Shown one piece after another: positions 33,076 to 42,661 of a stretch of DNA of 64,000 bases. The translations under genes were made by a program, and so were the position numbers. Each line of letters opens with the position of its first letter. Within the stretch, counting starts at the first letter, position 1. The DNA is from Fibrella aestuarina BUZ 2 (lineage in GTDB: Bacteria; Bacteroidota; Bacteroidia; Cytophagales; Spirosomataceae): contig NC_020054.1 in assembly GCF_000331105.1 (NCBI RefSeq), positions 962,456 to 1,026,455 of the forward strand, given 5' to 3'. The notes beneath the pieces are model-generated. The model made no database searches, was not told the DNA's origin, and saw only the letters and a list, made by a program, of their open reading frames with translations.

Positions 33076-35118
33076 ATGAAGCGAAACCTGTTTACCCAAG
33101 TGGCGTTGCTGCTGCTTACCTGTACTCTACCTCAGCGAACGCAGGCCCAGAACGCAGACTGGCAGATTGTCGGGCAAAACATCAACCCGGCTAATTACTA
33201 TGGTATTACCGTTGCCAATGGCATGATCGGGCTGGTGTCGTCGCCAGAACCCATGAAGGTGAAAGACGTCGTGCTCAACGGCGCCTTCGACACCTACGGG
33301 CGGGGTCGCGTGTCGAACATCCTGAAGGTGTTCAACTTCGCCAATATGAATCTGGACGTCGACGGAACACGCATCGGCCCGCGCGACATCGCCAATTACC
33401 GGCAGACGCTCGACATGCAAAAGGCAGCGCTCACGACTACCTTCGACTATAAAGACAAGGTGAGTGTAAAGCAGACGATGATGGCCCTGCGCCACCTGCC
33501 GTTTTCAGAACTGACGATGGTGGAAATCACCGCCCGGAAAGACTGCGAAGTGATGCCCATGTCGGTGATTGAATCGCCCGAAAATCTGAAAGAGGTGAAG
33601 AACTTCTATTCGGAAATCGATCGCCCGCACGTTACCATCCGCCTGCTTACGTCAGTTGCCAAAAGCCCCAGCGGTCGGCATACGGTCGCGGCCTCGACCT
33701 CGTTTCTGTTCGATGAACTGCACGGGCAGGAACCCGACGTGATCCACGAAGACTGGGATTACAACATGCACCTGGCCAAATTCAAAAAGCGGCTGAAAGC
33801 TGGCGAGACGTACCGGTTCAGCGTAGTCGGTTCGGTATCATCGACCGCCCACACGGCAGACCCGCACAACGAAGCTGAGCGCCTGACCATCTTTGCCGCC
33901 CTGGAACGTACCCAGCGCCTGCTTAGCCGCCACAATGCCGAGTGGGACAAACTCTGGCAGTCAGATATCATCATCGACGGCGATCCCGATGCGCAACGGG
34001 CCGTTCGGCAGGCGCTGTATCACCTCTATTCGTTCGCCCGCGAAGGTACCGCCTACAGCCTGTCGCCAATGGGCCTGTCGGGGCTAGGCTACAACGGGCA
34101 CGTGTTTTGGGACACCGAGCTCTGGATGTACCCGCCCTTGCTGATGCTGAAGCCCGAGATTGCCAAATCGCTGCTCGAATACCGTTTTGAGCGGATGGCT
34201 ATGGCCCGGCAGAATGCATTCAGCCACGGTTACACAGGGGTGATGTTTCCGTGGGAATCCGATGCCGACGGGCAGGAAGCGACACCGGTTTGGGCGCTGA
34301 CCGGCCCTTTCCAGCACCACATTACGGGTTGCGTAGGCTGGTCGTTCTGGAGCTATTACCAGGTAACAAAAGATAAAGAGTGGCTGCGTACGCGCGGGTA
34401 CCCAATGCTGAAAGAGGTCGCCGATTTTTGGGTGAGTCGCGTTGAGAAGGGTACCGATGGGCAGTACCATATTAATAATGTAATTGGCTCCAACGAATGG
34501 CAGGAAAACATCGATGATAACGCGTTCACCAATGGCATGGTCAAAACCGTGTTGCCGATGGCGACCAAAGCCGCGCAGGAACTGGGCATCGCGCCCAATC
34601 CGCAGTGGAATGCCGTCGCGGCTAACGTACCCATCCTGACTTTTCCCGACGGTACGACCAAAGAGAACCGGACCTACGATGGCGTGATGATCAAACAGGC
34701 CGACGTAAACCTGCTGGCGTTCCCGCTCAAACTGATCACCGACGAGGCCCGTATCAGGAAAGACTTGGCCTATTACGCCCCCCGCTATTCGCCCGACGGC
34801 CCGGCAATGGGCTGGTCGGTGCTGTCGACGCTGTATACGCGCATGGGCGACCCCGAAAAAGGATTTGAGTGGTTTGTGAAAAGCTATAAGCCTAACGAGG
34901 TACCGCCGTTCGGGGTGTTGGCTGAAACGGCAGGCGGCACCAATCCTTATTTTGCGACGGGAGCAGGCGGCATGCTACAGGCGGTACTGAACGGCTTTGG
35001 CGGTCTCGACCTCTCCGACGCCGGCATCAGCCAATTGAAAAGCCGACTGCCCAAAAAATGGAAGTCGTTGACCATCAAAGGTATTGGCGTGGAGAAAAAA
35101 ACGGTTGTCGTCAAGTAG
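33076..35118 (+). CDS. Glycoside hydrolase family 65-like enzyme, exported
   Basis: 680 aa. The signal peptide covers residues 1-24 (ending QAQN). The body matches GH65 (maltose, kojibiose and trehalose phosphorylases and acid trehalases): an N-terminal beta-sandwich region, then the (alpha/alpha)6 barrel with GHVFWDTELWMYPPLL (about 345-360) and the catalytic acid motif IGSNEWQENIDDNAFTN (E474). Phosphorylases are usually cytoplasmic, so an exported member is more likely a hydrolase or an unusual variant; the substrate, an alpha-glucoside, is not determined. It ends at a strong hairpin terminator. Confidence 0.88.
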   Translation: MKRNLFTQVALLLLTCTLPQRTQAQNADWQIVGQNINPANYYGITVANGMIGLVSSPEPMKVKDVVLNGAFDTYGRGRVSNILKVFNFANMNLDVDGTRIGPRDIANYRQTLDMQKAALTTTFDYKDKVSVKQTMMALRHLPFSELTMVEITARKDCEVMPMSVIESPENLKEVKNFYSEIDRPHVTIRLLTSVAKSPSGRHTVAASTSFLFDELHGQEPDVIHEDWDYNMHLAKFKKRLKAGETYRFSVVGSVSSTAHTADPHNEAERLTIFAALERTQRLLSRHNAEWDKLWQSDIIIDGDPDAQRAVRQALYHLYSFAREGTAYSLSPMGLSGLGYNGHVFWDTELWMYPPLLMLKPEIAKSLLEYRFERMAMARQNAFSHGYTGVMFPWESDADGQEATPVWALTGPFQHHITGCVGWSFWSYYQVTKDKEWLRTRGYPMLKEVADFWVSRVEKGTDGQYHINNVIGSNEWQENIDDNAFTNGMVKTVLPMATKAAQELGIAPNPQWNAVAANVPILTFPDGTTKENRTYDGVMIKQADVNLLAFPLKLITDEARIRKDLAYYAPRYSPDGPAMGWSVLSTLYTRMGDPEKGFEWFVKSYKPNEVPPFGVLAETAGGTNPYFATGAGGMLQAVLNGFGGLDLSDAGISQLKSRLPKKWKSLTIKGIGVEKKTVVVK

Positions 35119-35136
35119 AGCCCCGCTATCAATTAT

Positions 35137-35190
35137 AAGAGCCTCTTTCGGGTGCATCATCTGTGAACGATGCGCCTGAAAGAGGCTCTT
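35137..35190. terminator. Bidirectional terminator between GH65 and tetR
   Basis: A 22-bp stem (35137-35158 with 35169-35190) has only two G-U-compatible mismatches and a 10-nt loop. It sits between two converging genes, with A/T-rich bases near each end but no long T-run. It is the largest terminator-like hairpin in this half of the window. Confidence 0.85.
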
Positions 35191-35220
35191 CTGGTAGTTG
35201 AAGTGTACGGTGGGTGACGG

Positions 35221-35892
35221 TTATTTCCAGTGTCCATCCAGCACGGCGCTATGCGCAGGGCTGAACCGGCTGCCATCTGTGTGGCTAACCGTTTGGCTAA
35301 GCGTTGAATAAATGAGTTCGATGGCTTGCTCGATCCGTTTCCAGCCCGATTCGCTGCGGAGGTCAATACCAACCAGCGTACGGTTATTGTCGGCGAGTAA
35401 GGTCAGGTACGACATAGCACCCAGCACCACGGCTGAAACGGCTTCAACGTCGGTTCCCTTGACAAATGAAAGCTGACTAACCAGCCGCTGTATTTCCTGA
35501 TCCTGCGATTGACTGGCTGCCTCCGCCGTTGGATCATGTTCGATTACGTTGGCCTTAAGCAACTCACGCGCCGCCTGATTGGCCCGAAACTGCCGAAAAA
35601 GTTGCGTAACCTGTCGATACCACAAACGCCCTAATTCGGTTTCGTTTTCAGGACGGATCTGTTCGAGCAAAGCAGGAGGAAAATCAGGATAAATTTTCCC
35701 CATTTTAATGTAGTAATCGATCAGGCCATTGAGCCCGCCAAAATACCGGTAAATCAACACTTTACTGACGCCAGCTTGTTCAGCAACCCGGTTTACGCCA
35801 ACATGTTGGAGGCCCCGTTCTGCTAGAATAACTTCGAACGCATCAATAATTCGTTGGGTGGTTTGAGCACGGTTACGTTTGACTTTTTCCAT
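35221..35892 (-). CDS. TetR family transcriptional regulator
   Basis: The ATG at 35892 (223 aa) is preferred, since it opens directly with the HTH domain (MEKVKRNRAQTTQRIIDAFE); a longer in-frame start lies at 35970. The helix-turn-helix is GVNRVAEQAGVSKVLIYRYFGGLNGL (about 32-57). The C-terminal ligand domain is typical in length but gives no hint of the ligand. It is divergent from the flavin/2Fe-2S reductase gene, with two palindromic sites in the shared 135-bp promoter region. Confidence 0.9.
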   Translation of the reverse strand: MEKVKRNRAQTTQRIIDAFEVILAERGLQHVGVNRVAEQAGVSKVLIYRYFGGLNGLIDYYIKMGKIYPDFPPALLEQIRPENETELGRLWYRQVTQLFRQFRANQAARELLKANVIEHDPTAEAASQSQDQEIQRLVSQLSFVKGTDVEAVSAVVLGAMSYLTLLADNNRTLVGIDLRSESGWKRIEQAIELIYSTLSQTVSHTDGSRFSPAHSAVLDGHWK

Positions 35893-35943
35893 GATGGTGT
35901 TGCACGGCTTTTTTTGGATACGTGTGGGGTCAGACGGGGCTAC

Positions 35944-35982
35944 TGAGTAAAAGTCACGGTTTCTCAACAAACTTTACGTAAA
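35944..35982. promoter_or_regulatory. Candidate operator(s) between tetR and the reductase
   Basis: TTTACGTAAA (35973-35982) is a perfect 10-bp palindrome. Just beside it, TGAGTAAA...TTTCTCA (35944-35966) is an inverted repeat with one bulge. Both lie between the divergent starts, where a TetR-family dimer would normally bind. No function has been shown. Confidence 0.45.
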
Positions 35983-36027
35983 ATCGAGCGAGTGATCCTA
36001 CTACATCAACGAAGACACTAAGCGCGC

Positions 36028-37083
36028 ATGGTTATAACGAGTTATCACCTGACAATCACTGATATCGTTGTTGATACAGTTGATGTACATACTTACGTAT
36101 TTCAACCAGTAATGGTTTCGTATCAGCCTGGTCAGTTTTTAACGTTGTTAATTGATATTGACGGCCAGGAAATAAGGCGCTCTTATTCCATCACGTCGGC
36201 GCCAATCGTCGCTGGTGAATGGCTGGAGCAACCGCTGGCAATCACCATTAAACGGGTAGAAAATGGGCAAATATCCCGCTATCTGATTGATCATCTGCGC
36301 GTTGGTGACGTAGTGACTAGCCTGCCACCCGCCGGCCGGTTTACTGTACCCGCCGCAACCGGGCCCCGTGATCTTGTCCTGATTGGGGCGGGTAGCGGCA
36401 TTACCCCACTTTTTTCAATACTTAAGTATATTATGGACCAAGAGCCAGAGACGCGCGTGGCTTTGCTGGATGCCAATACGTCAGAACATACGATCATTTA
36501 TCGCGAGGCACTCGATGTGCTTCAGCAGCAACACCCGGCCCGGTTTAGGCTGGTGCACCTGCTCAGCCAACCAACTGATAGCTGGACTGGGCGGCGGGGC
36601 CGGTTAACTAATCTGTTGCTTGAGCGTCTGCTTCCCGACCTTACCAGTGGCCCACCGGCGTTGGCTTTGTGGTATATCTGTGGGCCGCCCGATTTTATGC
36701 GCACAGTGCGGTTCACGCTAACATATCTGGGCATTCCAGCCCAACAAATTCGGCGTGAGCTATTTGTTACTGAACCCGTGAACGTACCCAGCGCTGCCCG
36801 TTTCGTGGTGCCTGACCGCACTATACAACTGCGGTTTCGGGGCGAGACATACAGCCTGTTTGTCCCCAGCCGCTCCACCATATTGCAGGCGGCGCTGGCG
36901 GCCGGTATTGCGTTGCCCTACAGTTGTCGGGGTGGGCGTTGTGCTACCTGCGCCGGTGTTTGCCGAAGTGGTCGCGTACAGCTGAGCATTAACGACGTGT
37001 TAACTGAGCGCGACCTGGCCGAAGGGTGGGTATTGACCTGCACGGCCTATCCCGAAACCGACGGGATTTTTATCGACGTCTGA
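36028..37083 (+). CDS. PaaE-like FAD/NAD(P)H reductase with C-terminal 2Fe-2S ferredoxin domain
   Basis: A 351-aa single-chain electron-transfer protein. The FAD-binding RSYS motif is at 51-54, the NAD(P)-binding LIGAGSGITPL motif near 115-125, and a plant-type [2Fe-2S] site uses C300, C305, C308 and C338. This domain order (FAD, NAD, then ferredoxin) is that of PaaE-type reductases, which feed electrons to an oxygenase or hydroxylase. No oxygenase gene is in the window, so its partner must be elsewhere. Its last 37 bp overlap the 3' end of the sensor kinase on the other strand. Confidence 0.88.
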   Translation: MVITSYHLTITDIVVDTVDVHTYVFQPVMVSYQPGQFLTLLIDIDGQEIRRSYSITSAPIVAGEWLEQPLAITIKRVENGQISRYLIDHLRVGDVVTSLPPAGRFTVPAATGPRDLVLIGAGSGITPLFSILKYIMDQEPETRVALLDANTSEHTIIYREALDVLQQQHPARFRLVHLLSQPTDSWTGRRGRLTNLLLERLLPDLTSGPPALALWYICGPPDFMRTVRFTLTYLGIPAQQIRRELFVTEPVNVPSAARFVVPDRTIQLRFRGETYSLFVPSRSTILQAALAAGIALPYSCRGGRCATCAGVCRSGRVQLSINDVLTERDLAEGWVLTCTAYPETDGIFIDV

Positions 37084-40000
37084 ACCCGGCGGGGCTTCCC
37101 GTCGGCGTAGGGTAATGGCACCAGCAGCACCACCGACGTGCCTTTGCCGGCTTCGGTTTGCCATTGAATGCTTCCCTGCAACATTACCACCCGTGATTCG
37201 ATGTTGCCGATGCCCAGCCCCTGATGGGTCCGCTCATACGAAAAGCCCTGCCCATTATCGGCATAGGTGAGTTGCAGCCGGTCTTCCCGGTAGCGGCAGG
37301 TAATGTCAATCTGCGATGCGTTGGCGTGTTTGAGCGTATTGTTGACCAGCTCCTGCACAATCCGGTAGAGCATCGTTTCGGTATTGATGGGCAGGCGGGG
37401 TAAGCTTTCGTCGAGAATCAGCTGGGTCTCGATGGCACCCGTAGCGCTGATGCGCTCCAGGAGTTCTTCCAGTGCCGGGCCAAAGCCATACTGTTCCAGC
37501 GTGCGGGGGTTGAGTTCGCGCAGCAGGTCGCGCACGTCGCTGATGATGTCGTTGATCAGGCTGTTGATCGCGTTGCGTAAGGATCGGGGGGCGTCGTCGT
37601 CACCGGCATAGCGGGCCATTTGCGTCGTGTAGAGCTTCAGCGTGGCCAGCCGGGTGCCGATCTCATCGTGCAGGTCGCGGGCGATGTCTTTTTTGACCTG
37701 TTCCTGCACATCAAAGGCCAGCCGCAATTGTTCCGACTGTTGCTTGCGGATGGCCTCTTCCCGATAACGTACCCAGTACAGAATCAGCCCGGTCGTTGCC
37801 AGAATCAGGCCAAGGATAAACGGCCACGTACGCCAGAAAGGCGGACTGATGTAAATCACGAGTTTTTGCACCCGGTTGCTCCAGTGGCCGTCTTTGTTCG
37901 CCGCCCGCACCTCCAGCGTGTACGTATCCGGGGGCACGTTGGCGTACCGGGCATAGTTGCGTTCGCCGGCCTCGACCCAGTCGTTGTCATAACCGGTCAG
38001 TTTATACGCATAGCGGTTGGTGCCACTGCTGAGGTAATCGACGGCCGAAAATTCGAGCGAGAACGTATTCTGCGAATGATCCAGGTGCAGTTCTTTCAAC
38101 TCGCTGATCACCGTTTGCCCAACCGGCGCCTCTTCATTGATACGCAGGTTATAAAAATAGACGGGTGGATTCGTTCGGGTACTGTGGTACAACTCGGGGC
38201 GGCACACGTTGAACCCATTGATGCCCCCAAAGTAAAGAAAGCCCTGCTGGGTTTTCAGGTACGCGTTACCGTTGAATTCCAAGCCCTGCAGGCCGTCGCT
38301 CAGGCCGAAATTTTTGAAATTGGCATTGTTCACGTCGAAGCGGACGATCCCTCGGTTCGTGCTCATCCACAGGTTGTTGTTACTGTCGGCGAGCACCCCG
38401 TAAATGAATGAATTGGCCAGTCCGTCGCGCTCGCTGTAGAGCCGGATGCGATTGGTTTCCCGGTTGAGCGCCGCAAGCCCCCGGTCGGTCGATAGCCAGA
38501 TGGTGTTGCGGGCTGGGTCATCGTGAAAATGAAGGATAGTGTAGCCCATCAGCCCGTTGAGCACCCGTCGCCACGGTGCCGACGACCCCTCGGGCGGGAG
38601 CTGATAGCAGGTGAAGCCATTCAGGTACGTACCCACCCACAGGCGGCGGGTACCCGATTGCCAGTGTAGCGAAAAAATGTTGTCGTTGGCCAGCTCGGGG
38701 CGCTTTTGCCAACGTCGTTTGGCCAGACTCATCAGGTACAGGCCATCTTCAGTAGCTGCCAGTAAACTATCGGCGCTTAGTGCCACCAGCCGCCGGGCAA
38801 AATTGGTGTTTTGCTCGCCGCTTGCCGGTGCGGGTTTGGCGGGCACGAAAGGTAGTATCTCAAACGATTCGTCGCGCGGGTGAAACAGGTAAGCACCGCC
38901 TTGTGTACCCACCCACATCCGGCCGTAGCTATCGGCATACAGGTGCTTGACCTGGTTATGCATGGATTGGCTATTCCTGACAGTATGGGTGAGGTAGCGA
39001 CGGAGCACTTGTCCAGTTTGTGGGTCGATGACGTCGATACCTGCCTCGTTGCCTACCCACAGGGGCAAACTCGCCCGTTGCCTGTCGGCGGGGGTGATGG
39101 CAAATTCGGCAAAGCTCCGGATCGTGTAACTGCTCAACTGCTGTTCAACCGGACTTTGCTTCGACTGGAAATTGCGGTTGATTCCACTGAACATGAAGGC
39201 GTCCGGAATCATTTTGACAATACCGTCGGGGTCGATGTTGGCCCAGATGATGCCCTGATTATCGACCATCAGCTTGCTGACCTCAAACCGCGACAGCAAC
39301 ACCATGTTATTCGGCGGATTTTCGACCGTGCCGTATAGGCGGGTCCGTGTGTCGAAATACAGCACCCCCCGCTGTTGCGTGCCCAGCCATAACCTCCCGA
39401 AGGTATCGTCATCAATCGAATAGACAGGGCCCGGCGAAGTAGTACCTGCCAGCGGATAAGTGCGGGCGGTGCCTGCCCGATGATCGAACCGGATCAGGCC
39501 CTCTGCCGTACCGATCCAGGCTACGTTGCTTTGGTCGATGTAAAACGAGAAGACGGTTTGAGGCGTCCCGAAAGCGTTATCGGGGTGGCTGCTGAAATAC
39601 CGATATACTTTGCGTTCGGCCAGGTTGTAGCGTAACAGGCCCGACTCGGCATGCAACCAGATGTCGTCGGCGGGCGTCCGAACCGTCGAGCTTTGCATGT
39701 TGTATTCTCGCCGGGGTTTCAGCGACGGGTTCAATACCTCCTTTTTATCCGTTCGGTAATCAAGGCGCACGAGCCCTTGCGTTTCGCTGAGGTATAACAG
39801 CGCGTGGGCGTCAACGTAGAACGGAAGCGTCCGGTCGGGGGTGGGGCGGGTGTTTGGGCGGGGCGGATTCGTGTAATAGCACGTGAAGCGGTCGGTCAGC
39901 CGATCGTAGCGATTCAGACCTTCCTCCGTGCCAATCCATAAGTTGCCCTGTGGGTCTTCGACAATGCCGAAAATATTCAATCCACGAATGTTGCCCGCCC

Positions 40001-40265
40001 GTCGGTCATCGGCCCGGTAGGTGCGGAAGCGTTGCCCATCGTAGCGGTTCAGGCCGTCCTGCGTACCAAACCACATAAACCCCCGCGAGTCTTTGTGCAT
40101 GAAGTAAACCGACCCCTGCGTCAGGCCGTTCGACACGCCGATATGTTCGAGGCGAAAGTGGGCCGGCGGGAGTAGCGGGTCAGGCCTAGCTGGCATACTA
40201 GCCACCAACAGCCAGCAAAGGGCTATCACCCATTGCCTTATTCTGTAAGTAGCTGCTTTGTTCAT
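37047..40265 (-). CDS. Periplasmic-propeller sensor histidine kinase (NarL-partner type)
   Basis: 1072 aa. A signal sequence or first helix (about 10-27) is followed by many two-component beta-propeller repeats (GLTQGSVYFMHKDSRGFMWFGTQDGLNRYDG-like units of about 45 aa), then a Y_Y_Y domain (about 740-810), a transmembrane helix (PFILGLILATTGLILYWV) and a HisKA_3 kinase: DIARDLHDEIG with H866, an N-box ELVNNTLKHAN and a G-box DNGQGF. It is not a hybrid: no receiver or DNA-binding domain follows. No response regulator is in the window, so the partner is unlinked. The sensor may read oligosaccharides or other periplasmic ligands, as its propeller relatives do (inference). Confidence 0.92.
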   Translation of the reverse strand: MNKAATYRIRQWVIALCWLLVASMPARPDPLLPPAHFRLEHIGVSNGLTQGSVYFMHKDSRGFMWFGTQDGLNRYDGQRFRTYRADDRRAGNIRGLNIFGIVEDPQGNLWIGTEEGLNRYDRLTDRFTCYYTNPPRPNTRPTPDRTLPFYVDAHALLYLSETQGLVRLDYRTDKKEVLNPSLKPRREYNMQSSTVRTPADDIWLHAESGLLRYNLAERKVYRYFSSHPDNAFGTPQTVFSFYIDQSNVAWIGTAEGLIRFDHRAGTARTYPLAGTTSPGPVYSIDDDTFGRLWLGTQQRGVLYFDTRTRLYGTVENPPNNMVLLSRFEVSKLMVDNQGIIWANIDPDGIVKMIPDAFMFSGINRNFQSKQSPVEQQLSSYTIRSFAEFAITPADRQRASLPLWVGNEAGIDVIDPQTGQVLRRYLTHTVRNSQSMHNQVKHLYADSYGRMWVGTQGGAYLFHPRDESFEILPFVPAKPAPASGEQNTNFARRLVALSADSLLAATEDGLYLMSLAKRRWQKRPELANDNIFSLHWQSGTRRLWVGTYLNGFTCYQLPPEGSSAPWRRVLNGLMGYTILHFHDDPARNTIWLSTDRGLAALNRETNRIRLYSERDGLANSFIYGVLADSNNNLWMSTNRGIVRFDVNNANFKNFGLSDGLQGLEFNGNAYLKTQQGFLYFGGINGFNVCRPELYHSTRTNPPVYFYNLRINEEAPVGQTVISELKELHLDHSQNTFSLEFSAVDYLSSGTNRYAYKLTGYDNDWVEAGERNYARYANVPPDTYTLEVRAANKDGHWSNRVQKLVIYISPPFWRTWPFILGLILATTGLILYWVRYREEAIRKQQSEQLRLAFDVQEQVKKDIARDLHDEIGTRLATLKLYTTQMARYAGDDDAPRSLRNAINSLINDIISDVRDLLRELNPRTLEQYGFGPALEELLERISATGAIETQLILDESLPRLPINTETMLYRIVQELVNNTLKHANASQIDITCRYREDRLQLTYADNGQGFSYERTHQGLGIGNIESRVVMLQGSIQWQTEAGKGTSVVLLVPLPYADGKPRRVQTSIKIPSVSG

Positions 40266-40450
40266 GCGACCAAACCGTTAACACGCTGTAACTGAATCGA
40301 AGTATACTAAAAAAACAGGCTAGTCGATGCATCGCGCTGCTTTTATGAAGAACGGAAAAACGAGGCGCCGCGTACAGCGAACCGTTAGCTTGGTATAGGT
40401 ATTGCTAGCGCATGGCTTCGGGCAAGGCTTCCTCAATCAGGCAGGGCAGG

Positions 40451-42070
40451 CTACTCGATCCGAACGACCCAGGCCCGATGCTCTTTAAAGAGCAAAATAG
40501 GGGCCACAACCCGGTGCTTATATTGACTAGCCCGGGTTGAGTCCATAATATATAACTGACCCGGCCGGATTGTCGCCGTTTTAGGCAGAATGGCCCGGCG
40601 AGTGGCACTGACGTAAAAGCTGTTCACGTCGGTCGCTACCTCATCGGCAAACGTATTGGTTTCGGCCCAAAGCGGTTGCCCCAGCGTCAGGCGAGCCGCC
40701 GCTTCATTATTGAGCCGATACCGTTCCCGACTAGCCCGTCGGCCGGGGAGTATAATTTCGTTGAACAGCAGCCGCACGATGACCAGAAAAAAAAAGACGA
40801 GCATCATGCGCTGAGGGGGGCGTTTCCAATAAAACCAGCTCACTGCAAGGAATGTCGGGATGCCAACGGCAGCAAGGAGCGGCAAAGAGGGGAGGGGGCG
40901 GGTTGCTGGGTGAAATAAAGCCACAACTAATGCCATTGGACACAGCAGCATCGCCAGTAGCCAACTATGCTCGATCCACCAACGTACCCGGCTCAACTGC
41001 GGCCACGGCAGCGCGTAGGCGCTGGCCAGCACGACAAACAGGAAAGGCAATAGCATCAGTACGTAGCGGGCATATACCTCGGGCGAGAGCCAGTATACCC
41101 AGATATTGCCCCAAAACATCAGCCAGCAAAAGCGGATATACCTGTCCTCAAACAGCCATTGCCGCACCGATCGGCGCCACAGCAACGTACCCAGCAGTGT
41201 CCAGGGCGCAAAATGAAGCAGAAACTCGCCGGGGAACGTCAATAGGTGGAGTGCTGTGTCGACCAGGCCTCGCTCAATCGGCGTGCGTTTGGCGCTCTCG
41301 CTCACCAGCCGCCCCAACAAGGTAGCCGCCGGTACCGGGCTCTGCCTGAAATAGATCATGTAATACGTACCCAGCCCAAGGGCGGCTACCAACAACCCGC
41401 CCAGGTGCGCCGGATGAATCAGCAGCGACCACCGCCCCGTAGCACCAAACCAGACGAGCAGTGACAGACCAATAAAGACAAATGCAGGCAACCCTTTCAT
41501 CAGAAAGGCCAACGTACCCAGTCCATACAGACAGCTGTATAGCCAACCGTATTGTTGCCGTTTGTCGAACACAAACAGGCAACTGAGCATGGAAAACACA
41601 AGCCAGGAGAACGTGATGTCGATAAGCCCAAGCAGCGTTTCGTAAAACCAGATGCGGGCACAAAGCGCCACCATCAGCGCCACCCGAACGGCCAGTTGGC
41701 TGTTACCCGTTTGGCGACGAACCACCGCGAAGATGGTCAAGGCATAGCCAACCAGTGATAGCGCCATGGGCAGCCGCAAGGCCAGCGAATCGAAGCGCCC
41801 GAACAGCCGGAATGAGCCCGCAATGAGCCAGTTGTAGAGGGGCGGTTTGTTTAGGTATGGTACTCCGTTGAGCGTGGGTACTATGTAATTGCCCGAGAGC
41901 ACCATCTCCAGCGCTACCAGTCCCCGCCTCGCTTCATCGGACCGATTGTCGACCGGCATGTAGCCCAGCCAGCCAAACAAGGCCAACAATCCCAGAATAA
42001 GTACAGCGACCAGGATGAATTTATCGATACGGGAGGAGGGATATAACGCTACAAGTGGTGACTCTGTCAT
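40451..42070 (-). CDS. ArnT-like GT-C (GT83/GT39) membrane glycosyltransferase
   Basis: 539 aa with about twelve hydrophobic segments. It has the first-loop acidic motif (DNRSDEARRGLVALEM, about 42-57) that binds the lipid-phosphate sugar in ArnT-type enzymes, and a soluble C-terminus. It resembles ArnT/PMT-type enzymes that move a sugar from a polyprenyl carrier to lipid A or protein. It lies between the kinase and the polysaccharide locus, with 185 bp before it that I cannot explain. It is a second GT-C enzyme in addition to the one in the nuo cassette. Confidence 0.82.
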   Translation of the reverse strand: MTESPLVALYPSSRIDKFILVAVLILGLLALFGWLGYMPVDNRSDEARRGLVALEMVLSGNYIVPTLNGVPYLNKPPLYNWLIAGSFRLFGRFDSLALRLPMALSLVGYALTIFAVVRRQTGNSQLAVRVALMVALCARIWFYETLLGLIDITFSWLVFSMLSCLFVFDKRQQYGWLYSCLYGLGTLAFLMKGLPAFVFIGLSLLVWFGATGRWSLLIHPAHLGGLLVAALGLGTYYMIYFRQSPVPAATLLGRLVSESAKRTPIERGLVDTALHLLTFPGEFLLHFAPWTLLGTLLWRRSVRQWLFEDRYIRFCWLMFWGNIWVYWLSPEVYARYVLMLLPFLFVVLASAYALPWPQLSRVRWWIEHSWLLAMLLCPMALVVALFHPATRPLPSLPLLAAVGIPTFLAVSWFYWKRPPQRMMLVFFFLVIVRLLFNEIILPGRRASRERYRLNNEAAARLTLGQPLWAETNTFADEVATDVNSFYVSATRRAILPKTATIRPGQLYIMDSTRASQYKHRVVAPILLFKEHRAWVVRIE

Positions 42071-42240
42071 ATGTACATTGAGTAGAAAATACCGTAGTGA
42101 TCACTATTGTAAATCAAGACTAGACCGATAGACAACATTACTAGGATAGGCTGATTTATGCGCTCATATGAGACATAATTTATATAAATCAATAATTAAT
42201 TTCAGATACATAGGGGGTATCTATTGAACGGTACTGAAGG

Positions 42241-42271
42241 TTTTTTACTAGACAATTCAAAAATAAGTTTG
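42241..42271 (+). promoter_or_regulatory. Candidate promoter for the wza operon
   Basis: TAAGTTTG (42264-42271) matches the TAnnTTTG box, with TTTT (one mismatch to TTTG) 19 bp upstream at 42241-42244. It has correct spacing for a Bacteroidota promoter but lies far from the gene. Confidence 0.45.
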
Positions 42272-42643
42272 GATTGTAGCTAGTTGAATGCCAAAGTAAG
42301 TAGGGTTGAGCAACGCTTGATGTAAACTAAAAGAGATAAGTAGCTATAAATAGGTTCTAACTTATGGGGTTTGGAAAAATTTATGATTTGTATTTCTCCC
42401 CAAGCGGTGGTAAACTTCTATAGAGTTCGCTTGAAACGCACAGCTGCTCTACCGAGTCGGTTAGTGGGGCAATGAGTAATTATACGCGAAAAAAAATTGC
42501 CTGATTAAGTGATGAGTAATTTCGCTTGATGAACGTGTTGTTTATGATTAAAGTCATTCAGTCTCATAATGGCATCATTTATGACAGGAATCCGTTGGTT
42601 GGTCTTGATCAACACGATCACGTTTCAAGGAGAATTAGTTGCG

Positions 42644-42661
42644 GTACATGAATAAATGTAC
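42644..42661. repeat. 18-bp palindrome close upstream of wza
   Basis: GTACAT at 42644-42649 pairs with ATGTAC at 42656-42661 around GAATAA. It is about 180 bp before the chosen wza start and may be an operator or a chance palindrome. Confidence 0.4.

Noticed and set aside
37620..38411. 263-residue plus-strand reading frame opposite the sensor kinase
   Set aside because: Antisense to the Y_Y_Y and propeller repeats; low-complexity, basic and valine-rich, typical of shadow frames.
40266..40450. Small gene between the kinase and the ArnT-like gene (for example the frame at 40405-40608)
   Set aside because: Mostly overlaps the ArnT-like gene, has no typical start context, and the product shows no coherent features.
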